Assembly: GCF_023499215.1 (NCBI RefSeq) | Contig: NZ_JAKHSK010000004.1 | Coordinates: 1 to 64,000, forward strand | From: Zunongwangia pacifica | GTDB lineage: Bacteria > Bacteroidota > Bacteroidia > Flavobacteriales > Flavobacteriaceae | Length of the DNA stretch: 64,000 nucleotides | Direction: 5' to 3' | Shown here: piece after piece, positions 25,888-34,641 of the stretch | How positions within the stretch are numbered: the first letter of the stretch is position 1 | How the letters are laid out: every line of letters begins with the position of its first letter | Program-made: the position numbers and the translations under genes | Notes under the pieces: generated by a model | Seen by the model: only the letters and a program-made list of their open reading frames with translations | Told to the model about the DNA's origin: nothing | The model's database searches: none

Positions 25888-26100
25888 ATGATTCAAAAAG
25901 GAAGTAATGTAAAATGGGAATGGGGAAATGGTACCGCCACCGGTAAAGTAACTGAAACCTATACTGAAGAAGTCACCAAAACTATCGACGGCAGCGAAAT
26001 TACCCGCAAAGGAAAACAGGGAAATAAAGCTCTTTATATCGAGCAGGAAGACGGAAGCAAAGTCCTGAAACTAGAAAAAGAAGTTGAAAAAGCTGATTAA
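25888..26100 (+). CDS. DUF2945-like (hypervirulence-associated Tudor-like) small protein
   Basis: This 70-residue protein starts at the ATG at 25888, preceded by an AAAGAAAAAG purine run. Its KGSNVKWEWGNGTATGKV motif and lysine-rich second half (KALYIEQEDGSKVLKL) match the DUF2945 small beta-barrel family, whose biochemical role is unknown. It lies 2 bp upstream of the Sua5-like gene and is probably co-transcribed with it. An upstream extension to 25855 has no support. Confidence 0.72.
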   Translation: MIQKGSNVKWEWGNGTATGKVTETYTEEVTKTIDGSEITRKGKQGNKALYIEQEDGSKVLKLEKEVEKAD

Positions 26101-26102
26101 AA

Positions 26103-26723
26103 ATGGCAGAAATTGTTCGTATTTATAATGAAAACCCGAATCCGCGTGAAATTACTAAAGTGGTTAAAACCCTGCGAAGTGGCGGACTCGTTATTTACCC
26201 AACCGATACGGTTTATGGTTTAGGTTGCGATATTACCAATAATTCGGCTTTAGAAAAGATCGCTCAAATTAAAGGGGTGAAACTTGAAAAAGCCAATTTT
26301 AGTTTTATTTGTCACGATCTTAGTAATCTTTCTGATTATGTAAAGCAAATTGATACCTCAACTTTTAAAATATTGAAGCGCTGTTTACCGGGACCTTATA
26401 CTTTTATCCTGCCGGGAAATAACAATTTACCAACGGTTTTTAAGAAAAAGAAAACGGTGGGAATTAGAGTGCCAGATAATAATATTTGTAGAGCGATTGT
26501 AAAGGAATTAGGAAACCCAATAGTTTCGACATCAATACGAGATGAAGATGAGGTGATTGAATATACTACCGATCCTGAACTGATTCAGGAGAAATGGGAT
26601 AATCTGGTTGATATCGTGATCGATGGCGGTTATGGTGATAATACACCGAGTACGGTAATCGATTTAACGACCGATCAACCCGAAGTAATTAGAGAAGGTA
26701 AAGGAAGTTTAGTAATTATGTGA
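26103..26723 (+). CDS. Sua5/YciO/YrdC/YwlC family protein (probable L-threonylcarbamoyladenylate synthase)
   Basis: This 206-residue protein has the YrdC fold. Enzymes of this family make threonylcarbamoyl-AMP from threonine, bicarbonate and ATP for the t6A37 modification of tRNA. Visible signatures are GGLVIYPTDTVYGLGCDI near residues 29-46, a lysine-rich nucleotide site (KKKKTVGIRVPDN) and NPIVSTSIRD. It lacks the extra C-terminal Sua5 domain, so it is the short TsaC/YciO type. YciO-like members are less well defined, so the exact role is probable rather than certain. Confidence 0.85.
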   Translation: MAEIVRIYNENPNPREITKVVKTLRSGGLVIYPTDTVYGLGCDITNNSALEKIAQIKGVKLEKANFSFICHDLSNLSDYVKQIDTSTFKILKRCLPGPYTFILPGNNNLPTVFKKKKTVGIRVPDNNICRAIVKELGNPIVSTSIRDEDEVIEYTTDPELIQEKWDNLVDIVIDGGYGDNTPSTVIDLTTDQPEVIREGKGSLVIM

Positions 26724-26760
26724 TAAGCGCAATTATCCTTTTTTGAATAAATAACAATTT

Positions 26761-26786
26761 AATCCTCGGGGTTCAACCCGGGGATT
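26761..26786 (+). terminator. Terminator after the Sua5-like gene
   Basis: AATCCTCGGG (26761-26770) pairs with CCCGGGGATT (26777-26786), with one wobble, followed by an eight-T run. It serves the plus-strand operon ending at 26723. Confidence 0.8.
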
Positions 26787-26825
26787 TTTTTTGCAGGAAG
26801 TTTGATGATGAATAGGGGCAGAAAC

Positions 26826-26855
26826 AAAAGAGCCACGCAATCGCGTGGCTCTTTT
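26826..26855. terminator. Bidirectional terminator
   Basis: AAAAGAGCCACGC (26826-26838) and GCGTGGCTCTTTT (26843-26855) make a perfect 13-bp stem with loop AATC and T-runs in both directions. It lies just past the stop of the minus-strand OmpA gene. Confidence 0.88.
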
Positions 26856-26880
26856 TTGTATATTAAGATGGTTAATCTTA

Positions 26881-27726
26881 TTAGTTTGAAGCTTTAGAAG
26901 CTTGTTCCATACCTTCTTCGATCATTCCGTAGAACTGGTCTAGTTTAGGAAGTACAACGATTCTTGTTCTTCTGTTTTTAGCACGACCTTCAGCAGTTTC
27001 GTTAGAAGCTACTGGCATGTAGTAAGATCTACCTGCAGCTGTCATACGCTTAGGATCTACACCAAACTCATCCTGAAGAATTCTAACTACAGAAGTAGCT
27101 CTTTTTACAGAAAGATCCCAGTTATCCTGGAACATAGAAGTAGAGATCGATTTATCATCAGTATGACCTTCTACCATAAACTCGATGTCTGGTTTGTTTT
27201 TAATTACTGTAGCAACTTTTCCAAGAACTTCTCTTGCCTGGTTAGTTACATTGTAACGACCACTGTCAAATAATAGTTTATCAGAAATAGAAACGTAAAC
27301 AACACCTTTTTCAACATTAATTTCGATATCCTCATCGTTCATGTTTCCAATCGCTCCTTTTAAGCTGGTTACAAGTGCTAAAGTAACAGAGTCTTTTTTG
27401 TTGATCGCATCTCTCATGCTTTTAATAGCAAGATCTTTTTCTTTGATGCTTTCTAGAGAACGCTCTAAGTTTTCAGCTTCTTTCTTAGAAAGTGTAGCAA
27501 GATCACCAACGTTATTTAGTAAGGCAGCATTTGTATTGTTAAGAACTTTAATTCTTTCAGTCATTTCATTTTTATCCTCTAGACAAGCGTTTAATTTTAC
27601 AGTGGCGGTATTAAGCTGGTCTTGAGTTTCTTTTTGTTTTGCTTCTAGTTCAGCGTATTTCTTGTTAGAAACACATGAAGATAGCAAAATAGCCGCAGTG
27701 GCCGATAAAAGCATGATTTTTTTCAT
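26881..27726 (-). CDS. OmpA family outer-membrane lipoprotein
   Basis: This 281-residue lipoprotein has a signal peptide with lipobox LLSSC (Cys18). A long coiled-coil stem follows (about residues 22-115, KKYAELEAKQKETQDQ type heptads), then a C-terminal OmpA peptidoglycan-binding domain (about 140-265). That domain shows LLFDSGRYNVT, EGHTDD and NRRTRIVVLPK, the usual diaminopimelate-contacting region. It should tie the outer membrane to peptidoglycan. The gene is monocistronic, with its own strong terminator. Confidence 0.92.
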   Translation of the reverse strand: MKKIMLLSATAAILLSSCVSNKKYAELEAKQKETQDQLNTATVKLNACLEDKNEMTERIKVLNNTNAALLNNVGDLATLSKKEAENLERSLESIKEKDLAIKSMRDAINKKDSVTLALVTSLKGAIGNMNDEDIEINVEKGVVYVSISDKLLFDSGRYNVTNQAREVLGKVATVIKNKPDIEFMVEGHTDDKSISTSMFQDNWDLSVKRATSVVRILQDEFGVDPKRMTAAGRSYYMPVASNETAEGRAKNRRTRIVVLPKLDQFYGMIEEGMEQASKASN

Positions 27727-27819
27727 AACTTATTGTAATTATTGTTAATGTTAGATTTTCCAAAAGTATCAAAAAAATATAAAGCTTAAAAGTAGTATTA
27801 ACAATACTTTAGATCGGCT

Positions 27820-28815
27820 TTATATTAATTTTTTATAAGTCGTTTTTTTTAATGCAAAATATTCAAAAACGATAGACTTTATATTATAGTATTTAATTTT
27901 AGATGATTTTTCAATCCTTTTTTTATTCATTTTAGAAAAACTACCGTAAAAATTGGAGTGTGCTTTTAATACCGCCAAAAAATGTCTAAAATCTCCCTGA
28001 AAAAGGAATTTAAGTCCGGCAATACCATCTAAAACCATTCTCTGAAACACAATTTTACGCATTTTTTCTTTAGGAAGGTTCTTTACTAGCATAAAAAGAC
28101 TATTTCTAAAATTATAAAAGGTCTTTTTAGGGTTCATTTTATCTAAAGTGGCCCCTCCAACGTGATAAACGCAGGATTTTCCGGTGTATTTTATCGTATA
28201 GCCAAGATTTTTTATTCGCCAGCATAGATCTATTTCTTCCTGGTGGGCAAAAAAATCTTCATCAAAACCTCTAACTTCTTTAAAGACAGCATTTCTTACT
28301 GCTAAACAAGCGCCACTGGCCCAAAAGATCTCAGTTTCGTCATTATATTGGCCTTTATCTTCTTCAATCGTTTCAAAAATCCTTCCACGACAGTAGGGGA
28401 AACCATATTTGTCAATAAATCCACCGGCAGCACCGGCATATTCAAAATACGATTTGTTTTTATGATCCAATATTTTAGGTTGTACCGCAGCAGTTTTAGA
28501 ATCCTTGCTAAAAACTTCTACTATGGGATGCAACCAGTTTTTGGTGACTTCAATATCACTATTTAAAAGGATTAATATTTCTTCTGAAAGTTGTTTTAGG
28601 GCATCGTTATAACCTTTTGCGTATCCCCCATTTTCTTTATTCTGAATAATCTTTACTTCAGGATAATTTTTTTGAAGAAAACCTATAGAATAATCACCTG
28701 AAGCATTATCGGCAACATAAATATTCGCTTCTGTAGAAAATTGGGTAACCGAGGGTAAAAATTGTTCTAACAAAGCTTTCCCGTTCCAATTTAAGATCAC
28801 AATTGCTACTTTCAT
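27820..28815 (-). CDS. Family 2 glycosyltransferase
   Basis: This 331-residue GT-A fold enzyme transfers sugars from nucleotide donors. VAIVILNWNGKALLEQFLP opens the Rossmann-like half, NSDIE is the DxD-type metal site at about residue 88, and ASGACLAVRNAVF with FAHQEEIDLCWR marks the acceptor side and catalytic base region. A helical C-terminal extension contains no clear transmembrane span. Rhamnosyltransferase-like GT2 proteins look similar; the acceptor (exopolysaccharide, O-antigen or cell wall glycan) is unknown. Its ATG abuts the stop of the upstream HsdR-N-like gene, so the two are probably coupled. Confidence 0.88.
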   Translation of the reverse strand: MKVAIVILNWNGKALLEQFLPSVTQFSTEANIYVADNASGDYSIGFLQKNYPEVKIIQNKENGGYAKGYNDALKQLSEEILILLNSDIEVTKNWLHPIVEVFSKDSKTAAVQPKILDHKNKSYFEYAGAAGGFIDKYGFPYCRGRIFETIEEDKGQYNDETEIFWASGACLAVRNAVFKEVRGFDEDFFAHQEEIDLCWRIKNLGYTIKYTGKSCVYHVGGATLDKMNPKKTFYNFRNSLFMLVKNLPKEKMRKIVFQRMVLDGIAGLKFLFQGDFRHFLAVLKAHSNFYGSFSKMNKKRIEKSSKIKYYNIKSIVFEYFALKKTTYKKLI

Positions 28816-29295
28816 TTATATCGATTTATACGCTGGGATTTCCTTTAGAAACTCGTATTGTCCTTCTTCGTAATTCATTTTGCAGTAATAATGGGATAAA
28901 CCATTGGTCACCATTAAAAACTCTGCATCCAGGGTCATGTTATACTGTGCGATTTGATCGAACACATTTTGGGTGATTTTTATATGGGGCGCTTTACATT
29001 CTACAATTAGATGAATACTACCATCACGATTATAAACCACAACATCGTAACGTTTGGTTAATTTGCCTAGTTTCAGTTGTTTTTCAACATTAATAAGACT
29101 TTTTGGAAATTCTTTCTCCTTCATAAGGAATTGGGTGCAATGTTGGCGTACCCATTCTTCAGGAGTAAGAATGATAAATTTTTTCCGTAGTTCGTCGAAA
29201 ACAGCTATTTTATTTTGACTATTTTTGAACCTGAAATTATATTTTGGAAAATTAAGGTCGATCATAGGCCCCAAAAATACTAAAGAATACAACAT
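28816..29295 (-). CDS. Free-standing HsdR N-terminal-like (PD-(D/E)xK) protein
   Basis: This 159-residue protein resembles only the N-terminal nuclease domain of type I restriction HsdR subunits. The catalytic core can be seen as RYDVVVYNRDG followed by IHLIVECKAP, giving Asp and E-x-K of a PD-(D/E)xK nuclease. No helicase, specificity or methylase gene accompanies it, so it is not a restriction system. Stand-alone copies next to holA are common in Bacteroidota and their function is not established. It ends at TAA directly before the ATG of the glycosyltransferase, and diverges from holA by 53 bp. Confidence 0.8.
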   Translation of the reverse strand: MLYSLVFLGPMIDLNFPKYNFRFKNSQNKIAVFDELRKKFIILTPEEWVRQHCTQFLMKEKEFPKSLINVEKQLKLGKLTKRYDVVVYNRDGSIHLIVECKAPHIKITQNVFDQIAQYNMTLDAEFLMVTNGLSHYYCKMNYEEGQYEFLKEIPAYKSI

Positions 29296-29348
29296 CTAAA
29301 AGCCTTTAAAGGTAAAACTAATTTCAGCCTAAACGATTCTTTTTCTGC

Positions 29349-30353
29349 ATGGACGACGCAAAACAAATTGTGACCGATATTAAAAATGGCAAAATTGCTC
29401 CTATTTATCTTTTAATGGGAGAAGAACCTTATTTTGTGGATAAAGTTGCCGATTATATCGAGGACAATTTATTGCGTGAAGACGAAAAAGGATTCAACCA
29501 GATCATTATGTACGGCCGCGATACCAATGTCGATGAGATTGTGGGAAATGCCAAGCGTTATCCTATGATGGCCGAGCGGCAGGTGGTGATCGTAAAAGAA
29601 GCTCAGGATCTTTCTCGAACCATAGATAAATTGAGTGATTATGCCGAAAATCCACAGCCCACAACGGTTTTGGTGCTTTGCTATAAACATAAAACGCTGG
29701 ATAAGCGTAAAAAGGTGTATAAAACCATCAAGAAAAGCGGGGTAATCCTGGATAGTAAAAAACTTTACGAAAATCAGGTGTCAGATTGGATTGTTCGTAA
29801 TTTGAAATCCAGATCACTGGGGATTTCTCCAAAAGCCTCGCAAATGCTGGTTGAATTTTTAGGGACAGATTTGGGCAAAATCGATAATGAGTTGCAAAAA
29901 CTTCAATTGGTCTGTGAAAAAGGAACCGATGTTACTCCAGAGCTTATTGAGCAGAATATAGGGATTAGTAAAGATTTCAATAATTTTGAGTTGCGTAAAG
30001 CGGTAGGTTTAAAAGATGAGGTAAAGGCCCATCGCATTATCAATTATTTTTCGCAAAACCCAAAAGATAATCCGCTTGTCGTTACCATATCACTTTTATT
30101 CTCTTATTTTTCGCAATTGCTACAATACCATGGTTTGCCCGATAAATCTAAAATGAACGTTGCCAAACAGCTTAAAGTGAATCCTTATTTTGTGAACGAT
30201 TATACGGTGGCCGCAAGAAATTATCCTATGAAAAAAGTCAGTTATGCGATACATGTTTTGCAGGAAGCCGATGTTAAAAGTAAAGGAGTGGGTGCAGTAA
30301 ATTTATCTTCAGGGGATCTTTTAAAAGAAGTGTTGGTTAAAATAATGCGTTAA
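29349..30353 (+). CDS. holA: DNA polymerase III subunit delta
   Basis: HolA opens the sliding clamp within the clamp loader. The 334-residue length is typical. The clamp-binding N-terminal segment (IYLLMGEEPYFVDKVADYI) is followed by an AAA+-like lid with VLVLCYKHKTLDKRKK, and a C-terminal collar domain (about 210-334). As in other delta subunits no Walker A motif is expected or seen. It is the first gene of a plus-strand run; menA follows with no gap. Confidence 0.92.
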   Translation: MDDAKQIVTDIKNGKIAPIYLLMGEEPYFVDKVADYIEDNLLREDEKGFNQIIMYGRDTNVDEIVGNAKRYPMMAERQVVIVKEAQDLSRTIDKLSDYAENPQPTTVLVLCYKHKTLDKRKKVYKTIKKSGVILDSKKLYENQVSDWIVRNLKSRSLGISPKASQMLVEFLGTDLGKIDNELQKLQLVCEKGTDVTPELIEQNIGISKDFNNFELRKAVGLKDEVKAHRIINYFSQNPKDNPLVVTISLLFSYFSQLLQYHGLPDKSKMNVAKQLKVNPYFVNDYTVAARNYPMKKVSYAIHVLQEADVKSKGVGAVNLSSGDLLKEVLVKIMR

Positions 30354-31256
30354 ATGAAAAAAATTAATTCCTGGGTAAATGCTGCCCGATTACGAACCTT
30401 ACCTTTATCCATTTCAGGGATTTTAGTGGGGAGCACCATTGCAGCCCAACAAGGCTATTTTAGTCTGGGGATTTTCTCGCTGGCACTTGCCACGACACTG
30501 GGACTTCAGGTATTGTCGAATTTTGCAAACGATTATGGTGACGGCGTAAAGGGAACAGATAACGACGAACGTATTGGTCCACAACGAGCTATACAAAGTG
30601 GATTGATATCGCATTCTGAAATGAAAAACGGAATTATCCTTACTTCTATCATCACTTTTATCCTGGCTATCTGTTTAATTTATGCTTCTTTTGGTAGTGA
30701 GGATTTTTTGTATAGCCTGGTTTTTATTGGTTTAGGAGTGGCTTCTATTGTTGCGGCCATAAAATATACGGTGGGAAACTCCGCGTATGGCTATCGCGGT
30801 TTAGGGGATATTTTTGTATTTATTTTCTTTGGAATTGTAGCGGTTTTTGGATCTTTCTTTCTTTATGTAAATGATTTTGATTGGACGGTGCTTATGCCGG
30901 CCGCAGCTATTGGACTTTTAAGTGCAGGAGTGCTTAACCTTAACAATATGCGCGATAGGGTTCCTGATGAAAAATCGGGAAAAATTACTTTAGCCGTAAA
31001 ATTGGGAGAGAAAGGAGCCAAGACCTACCACTATTTTTTAATCATAGGTGCCATTTTTCTTATGACGGTATATTCAGCACTGATTTTTGAAGGATGGGAC
31101 GATATTATTTTTTATATCGCATTTATTCCGCTTGTACTTCATCTAAAAAGAGTCATGCAAAATGAATCTCCGGCGCTGCTCGATCCAGAGCTTAAAGTAC
31201 TTGCACTATCAACATTTGCCATGTCTTTGTTGTTTGGATTTGGACAGATTTTGTAA
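30354..31256 (+). CDS. menA: 1,4-dihydroxy-2-naphthoate polyprenyltransferase
   Basis: MenA attaches the isoprenoid chain to 1,4-dihydroxy-2-naphthoate, the membrane step of menaquinone synthesis. The 300-residue protein has about eight or nine hydrophobic helices. The UbiA-type Asp-rich motif NDYGDGVKGTDNDER (about residues 60-74) binds the Mg-prenyl diphosphate, and the second is NMRDRVPDEKSGK. menC and menE lie downstream in the same orientation, supporting MenA over other UbiA-family enzymes. The ATG directly follows the holA stop. Confidence 0.93.
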   Translation: MKKINSWVNAARLRTLPLSISGILVGSTIAAQQGYFSLGIFSLALATTLGLQVLSNFANDYGDGVKGTDNDERIGPQRAIQSGLISHSEMKNGIILTSIITFILAICLIYASFGSEDFLYSLVFIGLGVASIVAAIKYTVGNSAYGYRGLGDIFVFIFFGIVAVFGSFFLYVNDFDWTVLMPAAAIGLLSAGVLNLNNMRDRVPDEKSGKITLAVKLGEKGAKTYHYFLIIGAIFLMTVYSALIFEGWDDIIFYIAFIPLVLHLKRVMQNESPALLDPELKVLALSTFAMSLLFGFGQIL

Positions 31257-31343
31257 GCCTAAGTTTAACAAAATTATAGAATTCTAAATTCTAATTCTCC
31301 AGCCATCAATTAGTATTTTAGGTGCAAATCAAATAAAATTGTT

Positions 31344-32024
31344 ATGGAACTTACATTTTATGGTCAAAATTGTCTTGGCCTCACTATAGGAGATATTAAT
31401 ATTCTGGTCGATCCTTTTATTTCAGGAAATGAAAAGGCAAAGGATAAAATCAATTTAAAAGAAATAAAAGCAGATTATATTTTAGTAACACACGCGCATC
31501 AGGATCACGTTTTAGATGTAGAAACAGTAGCTAAAAATACAGATGCGGTTATTGTAAGTAATGCTGAAATTGCTGCCTATTACGAAGATAAAGGTTTTAC
31601 GGTACACCCAATGAATCACGGGGGGAGCTGGCAATTTGATTTTGGAAAAGTAAAGTATGTACAGGCCTGGCATAGTAGTACGTTCCCTGATGGTGCTTCT
31701 GGTGGATTACCCGGTGGGTTTGTTATTCAGTCAGGAGGAAAAAATCTTTATATCGCCGGAGATACGGCTTTAAGTATGGATATGAAGTTAATTCCGTTAT
31801 TTACCAAACTGGATTTAGCGGTATTACCAATTGGAGATAATTTTACCATGGGACCAGACGAGGCGGTAATCGCAAGTGATTTTATTGAATGTGACCGAAT
31901 TTTAGGTTGTCACTACGATACTTTTGGATATATCGAAATAGATCATGCTGAAGCTAAAAAGAAATTTACCGATAAAGGTAAAGAGTTGATCTTATTGGAT
32001 ATTGGTGAAAAATTAAGTGTTTAA
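31344..32024 (+). CDS. Metallo-beta-lactamase fold metal-dependent hydrolase (UPF0173-like)
   Basis: This 226-residue cytoplasmic hydrolase has the HxHxDH motif THAHQDHVLD (about residues 50-59) and a further metal ligand in AGDTALS. It lacks a signal peptide and has the short, compact form of the UPF0173/YtkL group. The in vivo substrate is unknown. It lies between menA and the four-helix-bundle gene in a same-strand run. Confidence 0.85.
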   Translation: MELTFYGQNCLGLTIGDINILVDPFISGNEKAKDKINLKEIKADYILVTHAHQDHVLDVETVAKNTDAVIVSNAEIAAYYEDKGFTVHPMNHGGSWQFDFGKVKYVQAWHSSTFPDGASGGLPGGFVIQSGGKNLYIAGDTALSMDMKLIPLFTKLDLAVLPIGDNFTMGPDEAVIASDFIECDRILGCHYDTFGYIEIDHAEAKKKFTDKGKELILLDIGEKLSV

Positions 32025-32076
32025 TTTTAGAGAATATTAGATTATTGGAATCTTGGATTATTAGTAGATTAAAATG

Positions 32077-32506
32077 TTAGATTTTTAGAGATGCATAAAT
32101 TTAAAGACTTACGAGTTTGGCAGCAAAGCCGATTATTTTGTAAGTCAGTTTATTTAGCAACTAAACATTTTCCAGAGGATGAGCGTTACGGAATAACCTC
32201 GCAAATGAGAAGAGCAGTCATCTCAATTCCTTCTAATATTGCTGAAGGAGCCTCAAGAAAATCCAAAAGGGATTTTTCAAGATTTTTAGAGATTGCGCTA
32301 GGTTCATGTTACGAATTGGAAACGCAATTAATCATTGCAAATGATCTTAATTTTTTAGATTTGAATACTTTTGAAGAACTTTCGAGTAAATTGGATGAGA
32401 TTATAAAAATGACTTCAAAACTTAGAACCACATTAAGTTCATAATCCGACATTGAATTTATTCAAAATTATAACAAGAATTGCATTCTAGTTTACTAAAA
32501 ATCTAA
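32077..32506. repeat. Inverted repeat flanking the four-helix-bundle gene
   Basis: TTAGATTTTTAG at 32077-32088 (ending 2 bp before the ATG) and CTAAAAATCTAA at 32495-32506 (51 bp after the stop) are perfect 12-bp inverted repeats. A further 6-bp pair, TTAGTA (32061-32066) and TACTAA (32509-32514), lies outside them. The arrangement recalls the inverted repeats that flank four-helix-bundle genes embedded as intervening sequences in 23S rRNA. Confidence 0.5.
32091..32444 (+). CDS. Four-helix-bundle protein (23S rRNA intervening-sequence protein family)
   Basis: This 117-residue protein carries the diagnostic blocks FKDLRVWQQS, FPEDERYGITSQMRRAVISI, PSNIAEGASRKS and FLEIALGSCYELETQL. It belongs to the family first found as ORFs in intervening sequences of 23S rRNA genes, and shares a fold with the Avd accessory protein of diversity-generating retroelements. 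Here it is free-standing, with no rRNA or reverse transcriptase nearby. It interrupts a men-gene run and is bracketed by an inverted repeat. Its function is unknown. Confidence 0.9.
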   Translation: MHKFKDLRVWQQSRLFCKSVYLATKHFPEDERYGITSQMRRAVISIPSNIAEGASRKSKRDFSRFLEIALGSCYELETQLIIANDLNFLDLNTFEELSSKLDEIIKMTSKLRTTLSS

Positions 32507-32533
32507 AATACTAACAGACTAAAGACAACGCAG

Positions 32534-33568
32534 TTGCAAGCAACTTATAAAAAGCATATTTTAAATTTTAAACGCCCCAGCGGAACTTCGCGGGGCGTTC
32601 TTACTGTGAAAGAAACCTGGTTTATCAAAATAGAGAGTGTTGATAATTTTGGTTACGGGGAATGCGGAATCTTACGAGGATTAAGTATCGACGACAGGCC
32701 AGATTATGAAGCAAGGCTAAAATGGGCTTGTGAAAATATTCATTTAGGTAAAGATGAGCTTTGGGAGCAATTGATAGAATTTCCAAGTATTCAGTTTGGG
32801 ATCGAAATGGCTTTTCAGTCTTTCAAAAATGAAAATGAATTTGAATTATTTCCTTCAGCATTTACCAAAGGAGAGGACGCTATAGCGATAAACGGACTCA
32901 TCTGGATGGGTGAAAAGGACTTTATGAAATCTCAAATTGCAGATAAATTGAAGTCGGGTTTCAACTGCATTAAAATGAAGATCGGAGCCATAGATTTTGA
33001 TACTGAAATTGAATTGCTGAAGTATATCCGGTCACAATATTCCGCAGAAGAAATAGAACTCCGCGTTGACGCCAATGGCGCATTCGATCCAAAAAATGCA
33101 TTAGAAAAACTGAAGCGTTTAAGTGAATTAGAGCTTCACAGTATCGAGCAGCCCATAAAGCAGGGCAATTGGGAAGAAATGGCAAGACTTTGTGCTGAAA
33201 CTCCGCTTCCTATTGCGCTGGATGAAGAGCTGATAGGTGTTTTTGATGTAACGAAAAAGAGAAAACTTGTACAAACCATACAACCGCAATATTTGATATT
33301 TAAGCCCAGCCTCATTGGAGGGTTTAAAGGAACTCAACAATGGATCGATCTGGCCGAAAATAATAATATTGGATGGTGGAATACAAGCGCTTTAGAAAGT
33401 AATATTGGCTTAAATGCCATTTCGCAATTTACTTATAAAAAGGGCGTAACAATGCCGCAGGGATTAGGAACAGGAAGTTTGTACACCAATAATATTGAGA
33501 GTCCTTTAGAGGTTAAAAACGGACAAATTAGATATAATCCCATCTTAAATTGGGACTTTAATTTTTAA
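32534..33568 (+). CDS. menC: o-Succinylbenzoate synthase
   Basis: MenC dehydrates SHCHC to o-succinylbenzoate in menaquinone synthesis. The 344-residue protein is an enolase-superfamily enzyme. The barrel residues are visible: KMKIG (catalytic lysine pair), RVDANGAF and EQPIK and LDEELIG (Asp, Glu and Asp/Glu metal ligands), then IFKPSLIGG (second catalytic Lys). The N-terminal cap includes KETWFIKIE and GYGECG. Context with menA and menE distinguishes it from related muconate-lactonizing enzymes. The start is TTG at 32534, as no ATG suits the conserved N-terminus. Confidence 0.92.
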   Translation: MQATYKKHILNFKRPSGTSRGVLTVKETWFIKIESVDNFGYGECGILRGLSIDDRPDYEARLKWACENIHLGKDELWEQLIEFPSIQFGIEMAFQSFKNENEFELFPSAFTKGEDAIAINGLIWMGEKDFMKSQIADKLKSGFNCIKMKIGAIDFDTEIELLKYIRSQYSAEEIELRVDANGAFDPKNALEKLKRLSELELHSIEQPIKQGNWEEMARLCAETPLPIALDEELIGVFDVTKKRKLVQTIQPQYLIFKPSLIGGFKGTQQWIDLAENNNIGWWNTSALESNIGLNAISQFTYKKGVTMPQGLGTGSLYTNNIESPLEVKNGQIRYNPILNWDFNF

Positions 33569-33576
33569 ATACATAA

Positions 33577-34563
33577 ATGTATATAGAACAGGCTTTTAAA
33601 AGCAAGAATAATGTTTGGCGGTATATTTTAGGAACAATTGTTACGATAGTAGCGATGTTTGCAGGGCAACTTCCATTAGCAATAGCCGTTATTTTTAAAA
33701 TTGGTATAACTGGAGATTTTAGCGCAATGGATGAAGCTACCATGATGAGTGCTTTAAATAGTAATCTCACTTTTTTCTTCCTCTTGTTAAGTTTTGCCAT
33801 TGCTTTGGGTGCTTTGCTTTTTCTGGTTAAAAATTTACATCGGCAGTCTTTAACTCAATTAACCACGAGCCGGAAAAAGATCGATTGGAGTCGTTTTTGG
33901 TTTTCGTTCGGATTGATCGTGATTTTAAATGTTACTTTAATTCTCGTTGATTTTTTCTTTATCAGTCCAGAGAATTATGTACTTAATTTTAATCTTATCC
34001 CTTTCTTAATCTTAACAGCAATCGCCATTGTGATGGTACCTTTACAAACCAGTTTCGAAGAATATTTTTTTAGAGGGTATTTAATGCAGGGCATAGGGAT
34101 TAAAACCGGTTATCGCTGGATTCCTTTAGTAATTACTTCGGTCGTTTTTGGAGGTTTACACTATTGGAATCCTGAAGTGACTCAAATGGGAGATCTCGTG
34201 ATGGTAAGTTACATTGGTACTGGCTTTATGCTGGGGATCATGACACTGATGGACGAAGGCCTAGAATTGCCTTTAGGATTTCATGCAGCCAATAATCTTG
34301 TTGCTGCTTTGCTAGTTACAGCCTATTGGACGGCCTTTAATACAGAATCTATTTTACGTGATGTTTCCAGTCCCGTTGCCGGTTGGGATGTTTGGGTAAG
34401 TGTTTTGGTAATATATCCTTTAATTCTTTTAATCTATGCTAAGAAATATCATTGGAAAAATTGGGGAAATCGACTATTCGGGAAAGTAGAACGACCAGTG
34501 GTTAATCAAACTTATAGAGGGAATGATATTGAAGATTTATCAGAAATTAAGGAAGATTACTAA
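33577..34563 (+). CDS. CPBP family intramembrane metalloprotease
   Basis: This 328-residue multi-spanning protein has about eight hydrophobic segments. It carries the ABI/CPBP (CAAX protease-like) motifs: EEYFFRGYL (E-E-x3-R), GGLHYWNP (conserved His) and LGFHAANNL (H-x3-N). These form the membrane-embedded zinc site shared with Rce1. Family members process or protect peptides, but the substrate here is unknown. It lies 8 bp after menC and 66 bp before menE. The C-terminal 40 residues are polar (GNDIEDLSEIKEDY). Confidence 0.88.
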   Translation: MYIEQAFKSKNNVWRYILGTIVTIVAMFAGQLPLAIAVIFKIGITGDFSAMDEATMMSALNSNLTFFFLLLSFAIALGALLFLVKNLHRQSLTQLTTSRKKIDWSRFWFSFGLIVILNVTLILVDFFFISPENYVLNFNLIPFLILTAIAIVMVPLQTSFEEYFFRGYLMQGIGIKTGYRWIPLVITSVVFGGLHYWNPEVTQMGDLVMVSYIGTGFMLGIMTLMDEGLELPLGFHAANNLVAALLVTAYWTAFNTESILRDVSSPVAGWDVWVSVLVIYPLILLIYAKKYHWKNWGNRLFGKVERPVVNQTYRGNDIEDLSEIKEDY

Positions 34564-34641
34564 AAATTAGCTATTTTTAAACTTATAATAGCAATTTGAT
34601 AACTTGGATTAGTCAGATTTCAAACATATTTGGTAAGCAAT

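Noticed and set aside
28816-29295. A type I restriction-modification system.
   Set aside because: Only the HsdR N-terminal-like domain is present; no helicase part, HsdM or HsdS is nearby.
32091-32444. A 23S rRNA intervening sequence or diversity-generating retroelement.
   Set aside because: The protein family matches, but no rRNA, reverse transcriptase or template/variable repeats surround it.
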